From Cryptomeria japonica (lineage: Eukaryota > Streptophyta > Pinopsida > Cupressales > Cupressaceae): a DNA stretch of 64,000 bases. The notes under the pieces were generated by a model. The model ran no database searches. It saw only the letters and a list, made by a program, of their open reading frames with translations, and was not told the origin of the DNA. The stretch spans positions 719,037,867-719,101,866 of the forward strand of contig NC_081413.1 in NCBI RefSeq assembly GCF_030272615.1. Direction: 5' to 3'. The position numbers and the translations under genes were made by a program. Positions within the stretch are counted from its first letter, which is position 1. Every line of letters starts with the position of its first letter. This document shows, piece after piece, positions 34,011-46,000 of this stretch.

Positions 34011-34359
34011 TTAAAAAGACAAATCTTTTATTCCGGTATTTGATGAGGAAGCTACTTCTCAGGGGGAGTAGTTGGTATATTGAATTGGTTGGTATTTTGT
34101 ATGAACTTGACTTTTTGTGACTTTGGCATTTGATGTCAAAGGGGGAGAGATATCTATGGAAAAACACATTATCTTTTTGGGGAGAGATTTTGAAAAACAC
34201 ATTTAAGGAGAGATTGGTATTGAAAATAAATCTTTGGATAAACACATGTTACTCCGAGGGGGAGAAAAGGAGATTGTTGGTTTTTGTATTTGACATTTCT
34301 GTTTTGGCACTTTGATGGTTTTTCCATCTTGTGTTGCCATCAATGCCAAAGGGGGAGAT
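34011..34359 (+). promoter_or_regulatory. Polypurine-tract array before C1 3' LTR
   Basis: Purine runs near 34061-34068, 34138-34150, 34178-34187, 34205-34213, 34256-34273 and 34348-34359. The 34256-34273 run is followed immediately by TGTTGGTTTTTGTATTTG, which mimics the true junction 86 bp downstream (GGGGGAGAT then TGTTGGTATTTTGG). Confidence 0.7.
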
Positions 34360-34399
34360 TGTTGGTATTTTGGTATGGTTTTGTCATTGATGTCAACAC
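34360..34399 (+). repeat. 3' LTR of C1, first 40 bp
   Basis: TGTTGGTATTTTGG through GTCAACAC, cut by the gypsy insertion. The last five bases (34395-34399, AACAC) are the gypsy target-site duplication, repeated at 46955-46959. The LTR resumes at 46960. Confidence 0.95.
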
Positions 34400-35167
34400 T
34401 GTCATGCCCAAAATTTAGGGCAAAAATGGAATGATTTTTTTTTTAAACAACTAGTTAATTAACAAAGTTCGCTATCATGACATGTGTTAACATGTTGGCC
34501 ATAACAATAATCGAACTAACTCTGATACTAACTAAGTATCAAAATTTAATTAAAATTTATTTGCAGAAAACTAAATGTTTTAAATTTTATTTTCTCGTCA
34601 AATATAGTCGTTAGTTTAATTTATTAAACTCATTTAAATGGTAGACGTAGATAAAAATTGATCTCCAATAAAGCCATATTGTCTAAATTTCATTTTAAAT
34701 CATTAATTAATTTAATGGATTAAAGTGTCAAATTAATTTCTTAATGACATTATTCGATGAGGATAATTATCTCCCCAAAGACAAATTTAGTTTTCAAGGA
34801 AATAATTTTCCCTTTCTATTTAATTCAAGGCTTCACAAATAGTTAATCTAAAAAAATGTTTAATTTGAATTAAAAACTCCTCTGTCTATTTAAGTTGAAT
34901 CCCTAACTAATTTTAAATATAAATTTCCACAACTTTATAAATAATTTTCATGTAATCCCTAATTAGGGTTTTTTCTTATTATAAAAAAAAAGAAGAGTTA
35001 AACAATTTATTTTATTTTATTACCCTAGCCCTACCCAGGCTAGGGTTTGATATATTTTTTTTTGTTCAATCCCCGCGTTGCAGGGCCAAACTAAGAGAGG
35101 GTTAGCCGCGTAGAGGCGAATTCAAGGAGAGGCGGGGGTTTCCATGGAGGCGGCTCGGCTATGGCCG

Positions 35168-35362
35168 CCCACTGTGCACTACACAGTGTTCGGCCTTGCC
35201 GCCCACTGTGCAGCGCACAGTGTGCGGCCCCGCCGTCCACTGTGCACTGCACAGTGTGCGGCACCGCCGTCCACTGTGCATTGCATAGTGCACGGCTCCG
35301 CCGGCCACTGTGCATTGCACAGTGCGCGGCTTGCCGCCGTTCACTGTGCGATGCACAGTGCT
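35168..35362. repeat. Palindrome array in gypsy LTR, six 34-bp units
   Basis: Each unit has the inverted repeat CACTGTGCA-n-TGCACAGTG followed by a GC-rich linker (CGGCNNNGCCG). Six units lie in direct tandem with substitutions between them. The region is far more GC-rich than the AT-rich LTR around it. Confidence 0.9.
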
Positions 35363-35404
35363 CGACCCTTTCCCTTTTTTTTTAATAAATTTTTTTTTTA
35401 AATT

Positions 35405-35427
35405 TATATATATATTATAAATATATA

Positions 35428-35459
<32 letters not shown>

Positions 35460-35460
35460 C
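35405..35460. repeat. (TA)n microsatellite, left gypsy LTR
   Basis: Imperfect AT/TA run just beyond the palindrome array; shorter and interrupted at the matching place in the right LTR (44045-44090). Confidence 0.85.
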
Positions 35461-35634
35461 CCAATATTAATTTAACATGCAAATTTAAAAAAAAAATAAA
35501 AAATAACCAAGGTAACTCATTATGCTATATATATATATGGTAAATAAACTTAGGCTCACATTTTCATTTGTTTTGCAGGGTATTTATATGGCATGTTTTA
35601 TATAAAAATATATATAAATATACCCATCATTTCT

Positions 35635-35639
<5 letters not shown>

Positions 35640-35683
<44 letters not shown>
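35640..35683. repeat. (AT)n microsatellite, left gypsy LTR
   Basis: About 22 AT units; the right LTR has a much shorter run here (44278-44292), so it changed length after insertion. Confidence 0.85.
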
Positions 35684-35684
<1 letters not shown>

Positions 35685-38310
35685 CTAATAGTTTTAATTC
35701 TTTTTCTTAAACTAACATCGTAATCATGATAGATTTTGATATACCATTGTAGGAAAGGAAATATGGATTAAGTCTGTTTTAATGGATATATATATTTCCA
35801 GAACTATATTGTAATCTATGGATATACAGGAAACAGAATTTTAAATTTTTTCTTTTTTTTTGAACTTAGGAAATACTATTTTAGGAATGCATTATACTTT
35901 TCTGCAATAAATACATTCATTGAGTTCACAACTAATACAGCAACTAACTAAACATTCTCTTTTTTTTATTCATTTATTTAAAAGCTAACAGCAAATACAA
36001 ATCATATTTTTTTTTTTCTGCAATTAGAATGTAGATAGATTCTCAGCTAAAAAGAAGCACTCAGATTTAAACAAAACTGTTTTTTTTTGTTCATATTACA
36101 AGACTATTGCATGCAAATCAAAAAGTAACTCTTTTTCAAAAATAGAGAATAGAAATATATCTAGCTTCTACAACACTAAAGATATTCTGCAACATTTACA
36201 GGATGTTTCCTTCCTTTTTTTAAAATACTACAGTAACAAATCTCATGTCTATATTTCAATTTTACAACTTGCCTCTCATTTCAACAAATGAGGGTGTATT
36301 TTTTCTATCAAAACTAATAACTGCAAATGAACTTAGATTTCTTCAACAATATTCTTCTGCAACTTTTCACTTGTCCTATCCTTTCCTCTTGACTTTCCTG
36401 CATAATAAATCACAAATATGACCATGGAGTGCTCACCTCCCAGCCTAGGCTAACTGGTAGCCACCCCCGAGCTCGGAGAACCAAGCCCTGGATGGGTAAC
36501 AAACATGAAAACACATAGAAGACAAAAATACACACACAGATATTCAGACACACTCCCAACTTGGCTACATAGCACCACACTTTGGTGATGACCTTTTTAA
36601 GGGTGGTAGTGGACCAATACCCTAAGGAGAACTACAAGTATGGAAAACCAGCAGCCACCTCATGGCACATTAAATACATCAAAATTTCAACCTCTTATTC
36701 CTTATGCCCCCCCAAAGGCATTCTAGCCTTATATCCCTCCTTATGACCCCCATTGCACAAACAGGCCATGCAACAAGGGTCACACAAAAATCCCTTGTGA
36801 TCGCTCTCAAACGAGAGTCTCTCACTCGAGGGTTGTCACTGCTACCACCCACAAGATCCTCCTCTCTCCCAAGAGTAAGAGGTCTTGAGAAAACTCCCAA
36901 AACACAACAAAGCATAATGCAAAAATTCCAAATGAAATTCTAAAACAAGACATTCAAGAACACAGATTTCTTACACCAATCATACTCTCAAACACATACA
37001 AGAAAATAGACATTTTAAAGAATAATGAAACCAACCTTAATCTGCCCAATGGTAGTATAATATTTGAGGAAGAGCTGCCCAATCCAAGGATCTTCTTCTT
37101 CTACCCTTAGTCCAATTTTTGTTTTTTTCAAAACTATTCTATTCTTTTCAAAAATTCTCTTGTCTCCAAAAATGGAGAGTGGGTGATTACCCTCAATTTT
37201 TCCAATTCTTGCTTAATAAGTTCATTCTCTAAGTTCTCAGAAGTTTCTAAAAACCAAAAAAGAAAGTAAAGAAGATTGAGAAAAAGACTCCCATTCGAAT
37301 AGGAAAAATCTCAATTAGATTCAAACTTCTAATTTTAATTTTCGCACAACTCAGAAAAGCCAATTTTTAAAGTGTCAAAAAGGTCACTTAAAAGTAGAAT
37401 CTTGCTTAAAATTACCCCTAACCCCTAGGTATACCTTATGGGTTTTAGGAAACCCTATTAAACTACCCCTAGGTGTTCATTTAACCCATTTTAAACCCCT
37501 CTAAAGTTTATTTTCGGGTCAAACATATGTTGACCTCTCCAAAGATTCCTTTCCCAAGGTATTTATGATAACACGTTATATTATTTGAAAAAACTATAGT
37601 TGAACACTTTCCCACCAAGAGACAAAAATAAAACATTTAAATTTAAATCCACACATGTGTCAAGTGACACAAATAAAACACTTTTACAAATTAAAACATG
37701 AAATCATCTCTTGTGGGTTTTACACATTAAATTTAAATGACACTTAACACACATGTAGCATATACTGTTACGAATAAAATACAACACAAACGGGGTGTTG
37801 TCTCTCCAAATAGACAACCCCTAGCTTACGAACATACATAAGTCTAGGTTTGGTTCTCCATAAATTTTCCATGGTCACATGGTTAATTTCCTGCGCATCT
37901 CAATTTACACATTAGTACTCTCAAATATCCGCATATAATATAATTCAAAGGAATAACAATACACATCATCACTTGCATACCATTTTCATCTGCACAGATT
38001 AAATACATCTTTTATCAAGCAATTTTCATCCCAGTTCACATAAACATAACCATACATCATAGTTCTATTATCATAGTAAAGTTCTGCAAATTCAATAACA
38101 ACATCTATCATTGCAATATCATCTTATCTAACAATCATGTAGTGTTCTATCTCATAAAGCGTATAAGTAAATCATCAAAACATAGCAATGTTATCCAAAT
38201 CTTGAAATCATATCGGTTCTAAGTTCTAAAATGCATCAAAATAAAGTATCCAAAATAGTCTAAATATAAAATCCACTGAATGTCAGACTGAGTCGAGGTG
38301 AGGCCTCACA

Positions 38311-38322
38311 CCCTCCCCCTCT
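38311..38322 (-). promoter_or_regulatory. Polypurine tract of the gypsy element
   Basis: AGAGGGGGAGGG on the minus strand directly abuts the LTR. The pol stop codon (TAG, 38321-38323) overlaps its first bases, so there is no 3' spacer. Confidence 0.85.
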
Positions 38323-39418
38323 AGGCATGAACTTCCTCCTGAAGTTCATCAAAGAGGTGGGGGTACTCTGATCTCATACATGCTGCATCCTCCCATGAAG
38401 CCATAACCTCATCATAACAATCCCACTGGACCCTAACCTGGTCCAGCTCTCGACCTCGAAGGGCCAACGTCTGGCGTGCCAAAATGTGAATGAACTCCAA
38501 AGCTAGCTGCCTATCCAACTCCACCTGCAAGGCATCCCAATCTAAAATGTGAGACTCATCATAGATATATTTTCTCAAAACTGATACATGAAACACATCG
38601 TGGATGCGTGATAGGCTAGGTGGCAATGCTAAATGGTAGGCAACTGGGCCTATCCTCTCAAGAATCTCAAAAGGTCCTACAAAGCAAGGTGCAAGCTTAG
38701 AACCCTTTCCATAACGGATTGGACTCTTATGCGGTTGCACTCTCAAGAAAACTCTGTCTCCAACCAAGTAGCTACGATCTATCCTCTTTACATCAGCATA
38801 TTTCTTTTGTCTATCCTGAGCCTCTCTGAGATGCTGCCTAATCAAATCCACCTGTTGTTCCATATCCCGAACTATCTCAAGACCAATAGAAACTCTATCC
38901 TCTATGCGATCCCAACTCAAGGGCATCCTGCAAGGCATGCCGTATAATGCCTGATAGGGTGGCATCCCCAAAGAAGTGTGATGCCCATTGTTATAGGCAA
39001 ACTCCACTAAGGGAAGATACTCCTCCCACCGGGTCTGATGATCCATGACGTACATGTGAAGCATATCCTCTAACACCTGATTGACCCTCTATGTCTGACC
39101 ATCTGTCTCCGAGTGATAGGCTGTACTGAAATTGAGCTTAGTGCCCATAGCTGCCTGTAATGACTTCCAAAAGGAAGAAGTGAAAAGAGAATCCCTGTCA
39201 GAAATAATCTTGCGGGGCATGCCATGAAGTCTAACAATGTCCCGCAAGAACACCTGTGCTACTGCTGGAGCTGTGAATGTAGTACGGACTGGTGAAAAGT
39301 GAGCTACTATCTCAGCAATGAGCTGCCGCATTCCTGGCCAATGATACAACTGCCTCAAGTCAGCATGCAACTTTTTAACCCCGGGATGCACTGCATAAGG
39401 AGCTCTATGAGCCTCCAT
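38321..39418 (-). pseudogene. Integrase of the gypsy element, internally deleted
   Basis: The frame carries the His-His part of the HHCC finger (HPGVKKLHADLRQLYHWPGM), then runs straight from RQLIAEIV into AHFSPVRTTFTAPAVAQVFL. The Cys-Cys pair and the region of the first catalytic Asp are absent; I estimate 50-60 residues lost, in frame. The second catalytic region (IISDRDSLFTSSFW) and the Glu region follow, with a TAG at 39077-39079 just after TDGQT. The C-terminal part (39076-38321) has RSYLVGDRVFLRVQPHKSP, YHLALPPSLSRIHDVFHVSV and a chromodomain-like tail VQWDCYDEVMASWEDAACMR. Such tails can direct insertion to marked chromatin. Confidence 0.92.
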
Positions 39419-39430
39419 GACAATGAACTC

Positions 39431-40150
39431 TCACAATCCTTTGAAGGAAGGTACATAAATGCGCCCTCTGTGGCGTAATAGTCCATCGGACTCCACAGAA
39501 TAATCCACATATTTCCCTTCTAGAGTAACCTGAGATCGTATTACTTGACCAACCTCTGCATACCATCCATCCTCTGGCAAGTGCTGTAGTATACGGTCTC
39601 TCAAATCCATGCCCATGGATATGGTGTAAACCTCATGACGTCTCCTACTCAAGGCATCTAAAACTACATTTTCCTTTCCTTTGATGTAGTGAACGTCAAA
39701 ATCATATTTGCACAAGAACTCCATCCATCTCCTCTGACGTGCATTAAGGTTCGGCTGAGTGAAGATGTACTCAAGACTCTGATGGTCTGAATGCAGCTCG
39801 AAGTGATGACCTAAAAGGAAGTGTCTCCACCTCACAAGTGCATGCACTAGTGCTGTGAGCTCAAGGTCATGAGTGGGATAATTAAGTTCATGAGTCTTAA
39901 GTTTCCTAGACTTGAAAGTTATGGCCCTACCATCCTGCATAAGAACTGCCCCTAAACCCTCTAGAGAAGCATCTATACAAACCATGAAGTCAGCTATAGG
40001 ATTTGGTACAACAAGGATAGGAGTGTGAGTAAGTGCCTTCTTGAGTTCCTGAAAGGCCTTCTCGCACTTCTCTGTCCATTCAAATTTCTTCCCTTTACAC
40101 TGAAGAGAAGTAATAGGGTGTGCAACTCTGGAGAATCCCTCGACAAAACA
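39431..40150 (-). pseudogene. RNase H of the gypsy element
   Basis: The part 39985-39431 reads IDASLEGLGAVLMQDGRAIT, LELTALVHALVRWRHFLLGH, LHSDHQSLEYIFTQPNLNAR and KGKENVVLDALSRR, the standard Ty3/gypsy RNase H with Asp, Glu and Asp positions preserved. Upstream (40150-39986) lies the RT-RNase H connection, including KKFEWTEKCEKAFQELKKAL, in the same frame. Confidence 0.92.
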
Positions 40151-40957
40151 TCAGTAATACCCTACTAAGCCCATGAAACTCCTAACCTCTGTCACACTGG
40201 TAGGCGCTGGCCAATCCATAATAGCCCTAATCTTTGATGGGTCAACTAAGATCCCATCACCAGAAATAATGTGCCCAGGGTACTTGACCTCAGAACGAAA
40301 GAAAGCACACTTCGATAGGCTGCCAAACAACTGGTTATCCCGCAAACACTGCAATACTTGTTTCAGGTGCTCCTCATGCTCCTTCTCATTCCGAGAATAT
40401 ATCAGTATATCATCAGGAAACACAATAACAAAATAGTCTAGAAAGGTACGGAACACCCCATTCATGAGGCTCATAAAAACTGCTGGGGCATTCGTAAGTC
40501 CGAATGGGACTATGGTAAACTCATAGTGACCATATCTAGTGCGAAATGCGGTCTTGTGGATATCACTTTCCACTATTCTCAATTGATGGTATCCTGACTT
40601 CAAATCTATTTTGGAAAAGACTTTGGCACCCTGAAGTTGGTCGAATAAATCATCAATTCTGGGCAAAGGATATCGGTTCTTGATGGTTACTTTATTTAGC
40701 TGCCGATAATCCATACACAATCAGAGAGATCCATCCTTCTTCTTAACAAAGATGACTGGTGCACCCCAAGGGGATACGCTAGGACGAATATGACCCTTCT
40801 CAAGGAGTTCCTCAAGCTGTATTTTGAGTTCATTTAGCTCATTTGTGGTCATCCTATAAGGTGCTCTGGAAACTGGCTCGGCTCCTGGTACTAGGTCTAT
40901 ATGAAAATCAATCTCTCTACGGGGAGGCATTCCCAGTAACTCTGAAGGAAATACATC
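40151..40957 (-). pseudogene. Reverse transcriptase of the gypsy element
   Basis: RT motifs in order: [40 protein letters not shown], stop at 40719-40721 where an Arg codon is expected, [51 protein letters not shown], then the catalytic box [10 protein letters not shown]. The usual Y/F-V-DD box has Pro for Val. A second stop at the end of GLVGYY also replaces a probable Arg codon. Both look like CGA-to-TGA changes. Confidence 0.92.
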
Positions 40958-41670
40958 TTAATATCCCTTAAGGATAGGATGGTCATCGAGCAATGTTTCT
41001 TTTTCCTCCTCTTCTCCTCTGTCACTGATAGTGATAGCAAAAAGCTGACATCCCTTCCGCATGCTCCACTTAAGCTGCATTGCGGAGATCATGCGAAGAG
41101 ATACGGGCCTCTGAATCCCAGTGATAACTATGGGTGAACCATGATCATCCTCACACTTGATCTTTTTCAAGCGGCAATCCATCTTGGCTCTGTGGGAATA
41201 AAGCCAATCCATGCCAAGTACGATTCTGTAAGATCCAAGTGGAGTCACTCTAAGGTCTACTAAAGTGGTGGTCTTGCCAATCTGTAGCTGACATGCCCTA
41301 ACCTTTGATTCCACTGACACTCTAGCTCCTGAAGCTAATTCCACTTCCCAACTGACACCCTGTCTAGTTGCCACTAGCCCGCAATGCTCCACAACCAATG
41401 GAGATATAAAGGAGTCAGTAGCTCCCGAATCAAACAAAATAGATACATTGTTACCTTTGATTATACCTGTAGATTTGATAATCGTGGCCTGATGCTCAGC
41501 CTAGCGGTTGTCAACCACTGCGAATACTCTATGGGACCTGCCCATATCACCAACTATTGGCTCTGACATGGCCATCTGCTGACTCCTTGCCACCTATCCC
41601 TGAGGGCAATCCCTCACCATATGCCCCATGGCTCCACATGTAAAGAAAGCACCCCATGCTTGAAACTGGG
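40958..41670 (-). pseudogene. Zinc knuckle and protease of the gypsy element
   Basis: The knuckle near 41645-41600 reads FFTCGAMGHMVRDCP; the first of the three Cys is Phe (one base change). The protease begins FDSGATDSFIS (41437 downward), an intact DSGA active site of the retropepsin fold, and continues through LGMDWLYSHRAKMDCRLKKI, the conserved C-terminal block of gypsy proteases. A stop ends the 41437-40958 open stretch at PILKGY. Confidence 0.9.
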
Positions 41671-41992
41671 CACCCTGAGGCCTAGAGAATGCTTGACCTC
41701 CTGTCCTACTAGATCTGTTGTACCCACCCCTGGAGGACTGTTGAGTCCTCACCGGCTGTGTGTACTGCCCTTGTGCTCTCTGATCACATCTTTGTCCCTG
41801 AGTCTACCACTATTTAGGCTTGGAGCCCTACTGATACTATGGAGGCTTCTGCCTCTAGTTCTGTGGTGTCTGTTGTAGAGGAGGGGGTTTGGAGAACCCC
41901 TGAGAATTTCGGTTGTTTCCTTTCCAATGTGGTTTCTGAAATCCATAAGTCTGAGGTGCGGGATTTCGGTTCTGAAACCGATCCCTATTGTC

Positions 41993-42891
41993 CTATGGTC
42001 TGACCTGAATTTCCTCGGCAATCAGTGCCTTCTCTACAGCAACTTGAAGGCTCTTTGGAGTGGACATCCTAATAGGCCCGGCTATACCGACATTTAACCC
42101 TCTAATGAAGCGGTTTACAAGAAGTTTCTCATCCTTTAGATAATCTACATAAGGCAATAGCTCAAAGAATTTACTCTCATACTGGGTTACTGACAAAGAT
42201 CGTGAAATTCGTCTATACGACGCTGCCTGAAGTGTTCTGATAGGTACCTCTCACGGAACCTCTCTATGAACATCTCCCAAGTGAGAGTATCAGGAACTAA
42301 TCCGCATTTGTACTCTTCCTGTCTCCACCAAGTGGAGGCTGACCCTCTCAGTAGATGAACTATGACACGTGCTTTCAGGTTGCTCTCGTAAGAACACAAC
42401 GCAGAGCACCTCTCAAGACTCAAAAGCCATGCCTTGGCCTCTACCCCATTGGTAGAACCTCCGAAGGATGGTGGTTGGAGGCGCATGACCTCCTTGATAA
42501 GATCCCCTGGATCTCGACGAGCTCTCTCAAAATAAATTGGTTCCACTGCTGGAGGTGGTCCTGGCATATGCATAAACTGTGGCTCATTTCCACCCTGACT
42601 CTCTATAGGAATAGGAGCTGGGCTCCTGCTTCGTTCTCTATCAATAGATCTATGACTCCCCGAGTCATGACTTCTAACCTGAGGGTTCTCTGCTGGAATC
42701 CTTTCCTGATCTATGCCAATAAGATTCTGGATTGCTGCTAAGAGGTCTCAGTTAGGTTCATTTGGCTATTCAGGAGGTGTTCTTGGGTTCTCCTCTGGAA
42801 TCGATGCCTCCCTCACTACCTCTTCGCGTGCTATGCGCACATGTCTAGGACCCCGTCCGCGCTTGCGAGCTTGTCGCGTCGTCGGAGGCAT
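41993..42891 (-). pseudogene. gag: gag of the gypsy element
   Basis: ATG at 42891 opens MPPTTRQARKRGRGPRHVRI, a basic N-terminus. Two stops (near 42766 and 42750) precede the Retrotrans_gag domain at 42573-42187: AKAWLLSLERCSALCSYESN and STWWRQEEYKCGLVPDTLTW, then FIERFRERYLSEHFRQRRID. A frameshift near 42190 moves the rest (YESKFFELLPYVDYLKDEKL, 42196-41993) into the frame used by all of pol. Confidence 0.9.
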
Positions 42892-43045
42892 CCTAAGAGG
42901 AAATAAGGCAAAGTAATCAATTAATTTCCTTTAGAAAATATTAATTCAATTAAATTCAAAAGTCTGATAAAATCAATTTAACAAAATAATTTAAATAATC
43001 TAAGGCAAAACATAAGTGGAGTAAGGTTCCTAGTGTGGAAACCTT
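42892..43045 (-). other. Leader between PBS and gag of the gypsy element
   Basis: Short AT-rich untranslated leader with no visible ORF. Confidence 0.6.
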
Positions 43046-43057
43046 GCTCTGATACCA
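43046..43057 (-). promoter_or_regulatory. Primer-binding site of the gypsy element
   Basis: TGGTATCAGAGC on the minus strand, a perfect match to the initiator tRNA-Met type, 3 bp inside the 5' LTR end at 43061. Confidence 0.9.
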
Positions 43058-43060
43058 AAA

Positions 43061-46000
43061 TGTCATGCCCAAAATTTAGGGCAAACAACGGAATGATTTT
43101 TTTTTAAACAACTAGTTAATTAACAAAGTTCGCTATCACGACATGTGTTAACATGTTGACCATAACAATAATCGAACTAACTCTGATACTAACTAAGTAT
43201 CAAAATTTAATTAAAATTTATTTGCGGAAAACTTTTTTTTTTAAATTTTATTTTCTCGTCAAATATAGTCGTTAGTTTAATTTATTAAACTCATTTAAAT
43301 GGTAGACGTAGATAAAAATTGATCTCCAATAAAGCCATATTGTCTAAATTTCATTTTAAATCATTAATTAATTTAATGGATTAAAGTGTCAAATTAATTT
43401 CTTAATGACATTATTCGATGAGGATAATTATCTCCCCAAAGACAAATTTAGTTTTTAAGGAATTAATTTTCCCTTTCTATTTAATTCAAGGCTTCACAAA
43501 TAGTTAATCTAAAAAAATATTTAATTTGAATTAAAAACTCCTCCATCTATTTAAGTTGAATCCCTAACTAATTTTAAATATAAATTTCCACAACTTTATA
43601 AATAATTTTCATGTAATCCTTAATTAGGGTTTTTTTTAATTATAAAAAAAAAAAGAGTTAAACAATTTATTTTATTTTATTACCCTAGCCCTACCCGGGC
43701 TAGGGTTTGATATATTTTTTTTTGTTCAATCCCCGCATTGCAGGGCCGAACTAAGAGAGGGTTAGCGGTGTAGAGGCGAATTCAAGGAGAGGTGGGGGTT
43801 TCCATGGAGGCAGCTCGACCATGGCCGCCCACTGTGCACTGCAGAGTGTTCGGCCTTGCCGCCCACTGTGCAGCGCACAGTGTGCGACCCCGCTGTCCAC
43901 TGTGCACTGCACAGTGCGCGGCTCTGCCGGCCACTGTGCATTGCACAGTGCGCAGCTTGCCGCCGTTCACTGTACGATGCACAGTGCTCGGCCCTTTCCC
44001 TTTTTTTTTGTTTTTTTTTTTTTATAAATTTTTTTAAAAAAATTTATATATATATTATAAATCTAAATATATATATATTTATATATATCTCCCAATATTA
44101 ATTTTACATGCAAATTTAAAAAATAAAAATAAAATAACCAAGGTAACTCATTATGCTAAATTAATATATATATATATATATAACTTAGGCTCACATTTTC
44201 ATTTGTTTTGCAGGGTATTTATATGGCATGTTTTATATAAAAATATATATAAATATACCCATGATTTCTACATGTATATAGATATATATATATTTATTTA
44301 TGACTAATAGTTTTAATTCTTTTTCTTAAACTAACATCGTAATCATGAAAGATTTTGATATACCATTGTAGGAAAGGAAATATGGATTAAGTCCGTTTTA
44401 ATGGATATATATATATTTCCAAAACTATATTGTAATCTATGGATATACAGGAAACAAAATTCTAAAAAATTATTATTTTTTTGAACTTAGGAAATACTAT
44501 TTTAGGAATGCATTATACTTTTCTGCAATAAATACATTCATTGAGTTCACAACTAATACAGCAACTAACTAAACATTCTCTTTTTTTTATTCATTTATTT
44601 AAAAGCTAACAGCAAATACAAATCATATTTTTTTTTTTTGCAATTAGAATGGAGATAGATTCTTAGCTAAAAAGAAGCACTCAGATTTAAACAAAACTAT
44701 TTTTTTTTGTTCATATTACAAGACTATTGCATGCAAATCAAAAAGTAACTCTTTTTCAAAAACAGAGAATAGAAATATATCTAGCTTCTACAACACTAAA
44801 GATATTCTACAACATTTAAAGGATGTTTCCTTCTTTTTTTTTAAAACAAAAAAAAAACTACAGTAACAAATCTCATGTCTTTATTTCAATTTTACAACTT
44901 GCCTCTCATTTCAACAAATGAGGGTGTATTTCTTCTATCAAAACTAATAACTGCAAATGAACTTAGATTTCTTCAACAATATTCTTCTGCAACTTTTCAC
45001 TTGTCCTATCCTTTCCTCTTGACTTTCCTGCATAATAAATCACAAATATGACCATGGAGTGCTCACCTCCCAGCCTAGGCTAACTGGTAGCCACCCCCGA
45101 GCTCGGAGAACCAAGCCCTGGATGGGTAACAAACATGAAAACACATAGAAGACAAAAATACACACACAGATATTTAGACACACTCCCAACTTGGCTACAC
45201 AGCACCACACTTTGGTGATGATCTTTTTAAGGGTGGTAGTGGACCAATACCCTGAGGAGAACTGCAAGTATGGAAAACCAGCAGCGACCTCATGGCACAT
45301 TAAATACATCAAAATTTCAACCTCTTATTCCTTATGCCCCCCCAAACGCATTCTAGCCTTATATCCCTCCTTATGACCCCCATTGCACAAATAGGCCATG
45401 CAGCAAGGGTCACACAAAAATCCCTTGTGATCGCTCTCAAACGAGAGTCTCTCACTCGAGGGTTGTCACTACTACCACCCACAAGATCCTCCTCTCTCCC
45501 AAGAGTAAGAGGTCTTGAGAAAACTCCCAAAACACAACAAAGCATAATGCAAAAATTCCAAATGAAATTCTAAAACAAGACATTCAAGAACACAGATTTC
45601 TTACACCAATCATACTCTCAAACACATACAAGAAAATAGACATTTTAAAGAATAATGAAACCAACCTTAATCTGCCCAATGGTAGTATAATATTTGAGGA
45701 AGAGCTGCCCAATCCAAGGATCTTCTTCTTCTACCCTTAGTCCAATTTTTGTTTTTTTCAAAACTATTCTATTCTTTTCAAAAATTCTCTTGTCTCCAAA
45801 AATGGAGAGTGGGTGATTACCCTCAATTTTTCCAATTCTTGCTTAAGAAGTTCATTCTCTAAGTTCTCAGAAGTTTCTAAAAACCAAAAAGGAAAGTAAA
45901 GAAGATTGAGAAAAAGACTCCCATTCGAATAGGAAAAATCTCAATTAGATTCAAACTTCTAATTTTAATTTTCGCACAACTCAGAAAAGCCAATTTTTAA

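Larger units (their letters stand above)
34400..38310 (-). repeat. 3' LTR of the gypsy element (left copy)
   Basis: 3911 bp from TGTCATGCCC to GGCCTCACA on the plus strand (on the minus strand TGTGAGGCCT...GGGCATGACA). It contains a GC-rich palindrome array (35168-35362), two TA microsatellites (35407-35460, 35640-35683) and AT-rich flanks. Short open frames inside, such as 36679-36915, recur in the other LTR but have no start context or known motif. Confidence 0.95.

Noticed and set aside
35168-35362. CRISPR-like array of regular palindromic repeats
   Set aside because: Units are directly adjacent 34-mers without unique spacers, lie inside an LTR and are duplicated in its partner; the context is a plant genome.
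35091-35482. Several overlapping Cys/His-rich open frames on both strands
   Set aside because: They are by-products of the GC-rich palindrome array, which reads open in many frames; not conserved as protein.
36679-36915. 78-aa ORF present in both gypsy LTRs (also 45309-45545)
   Set aside because: Its conservation is explained by LTR identity; the diverged third LTR shows no matching open frame in the part seen, and there is no motif.
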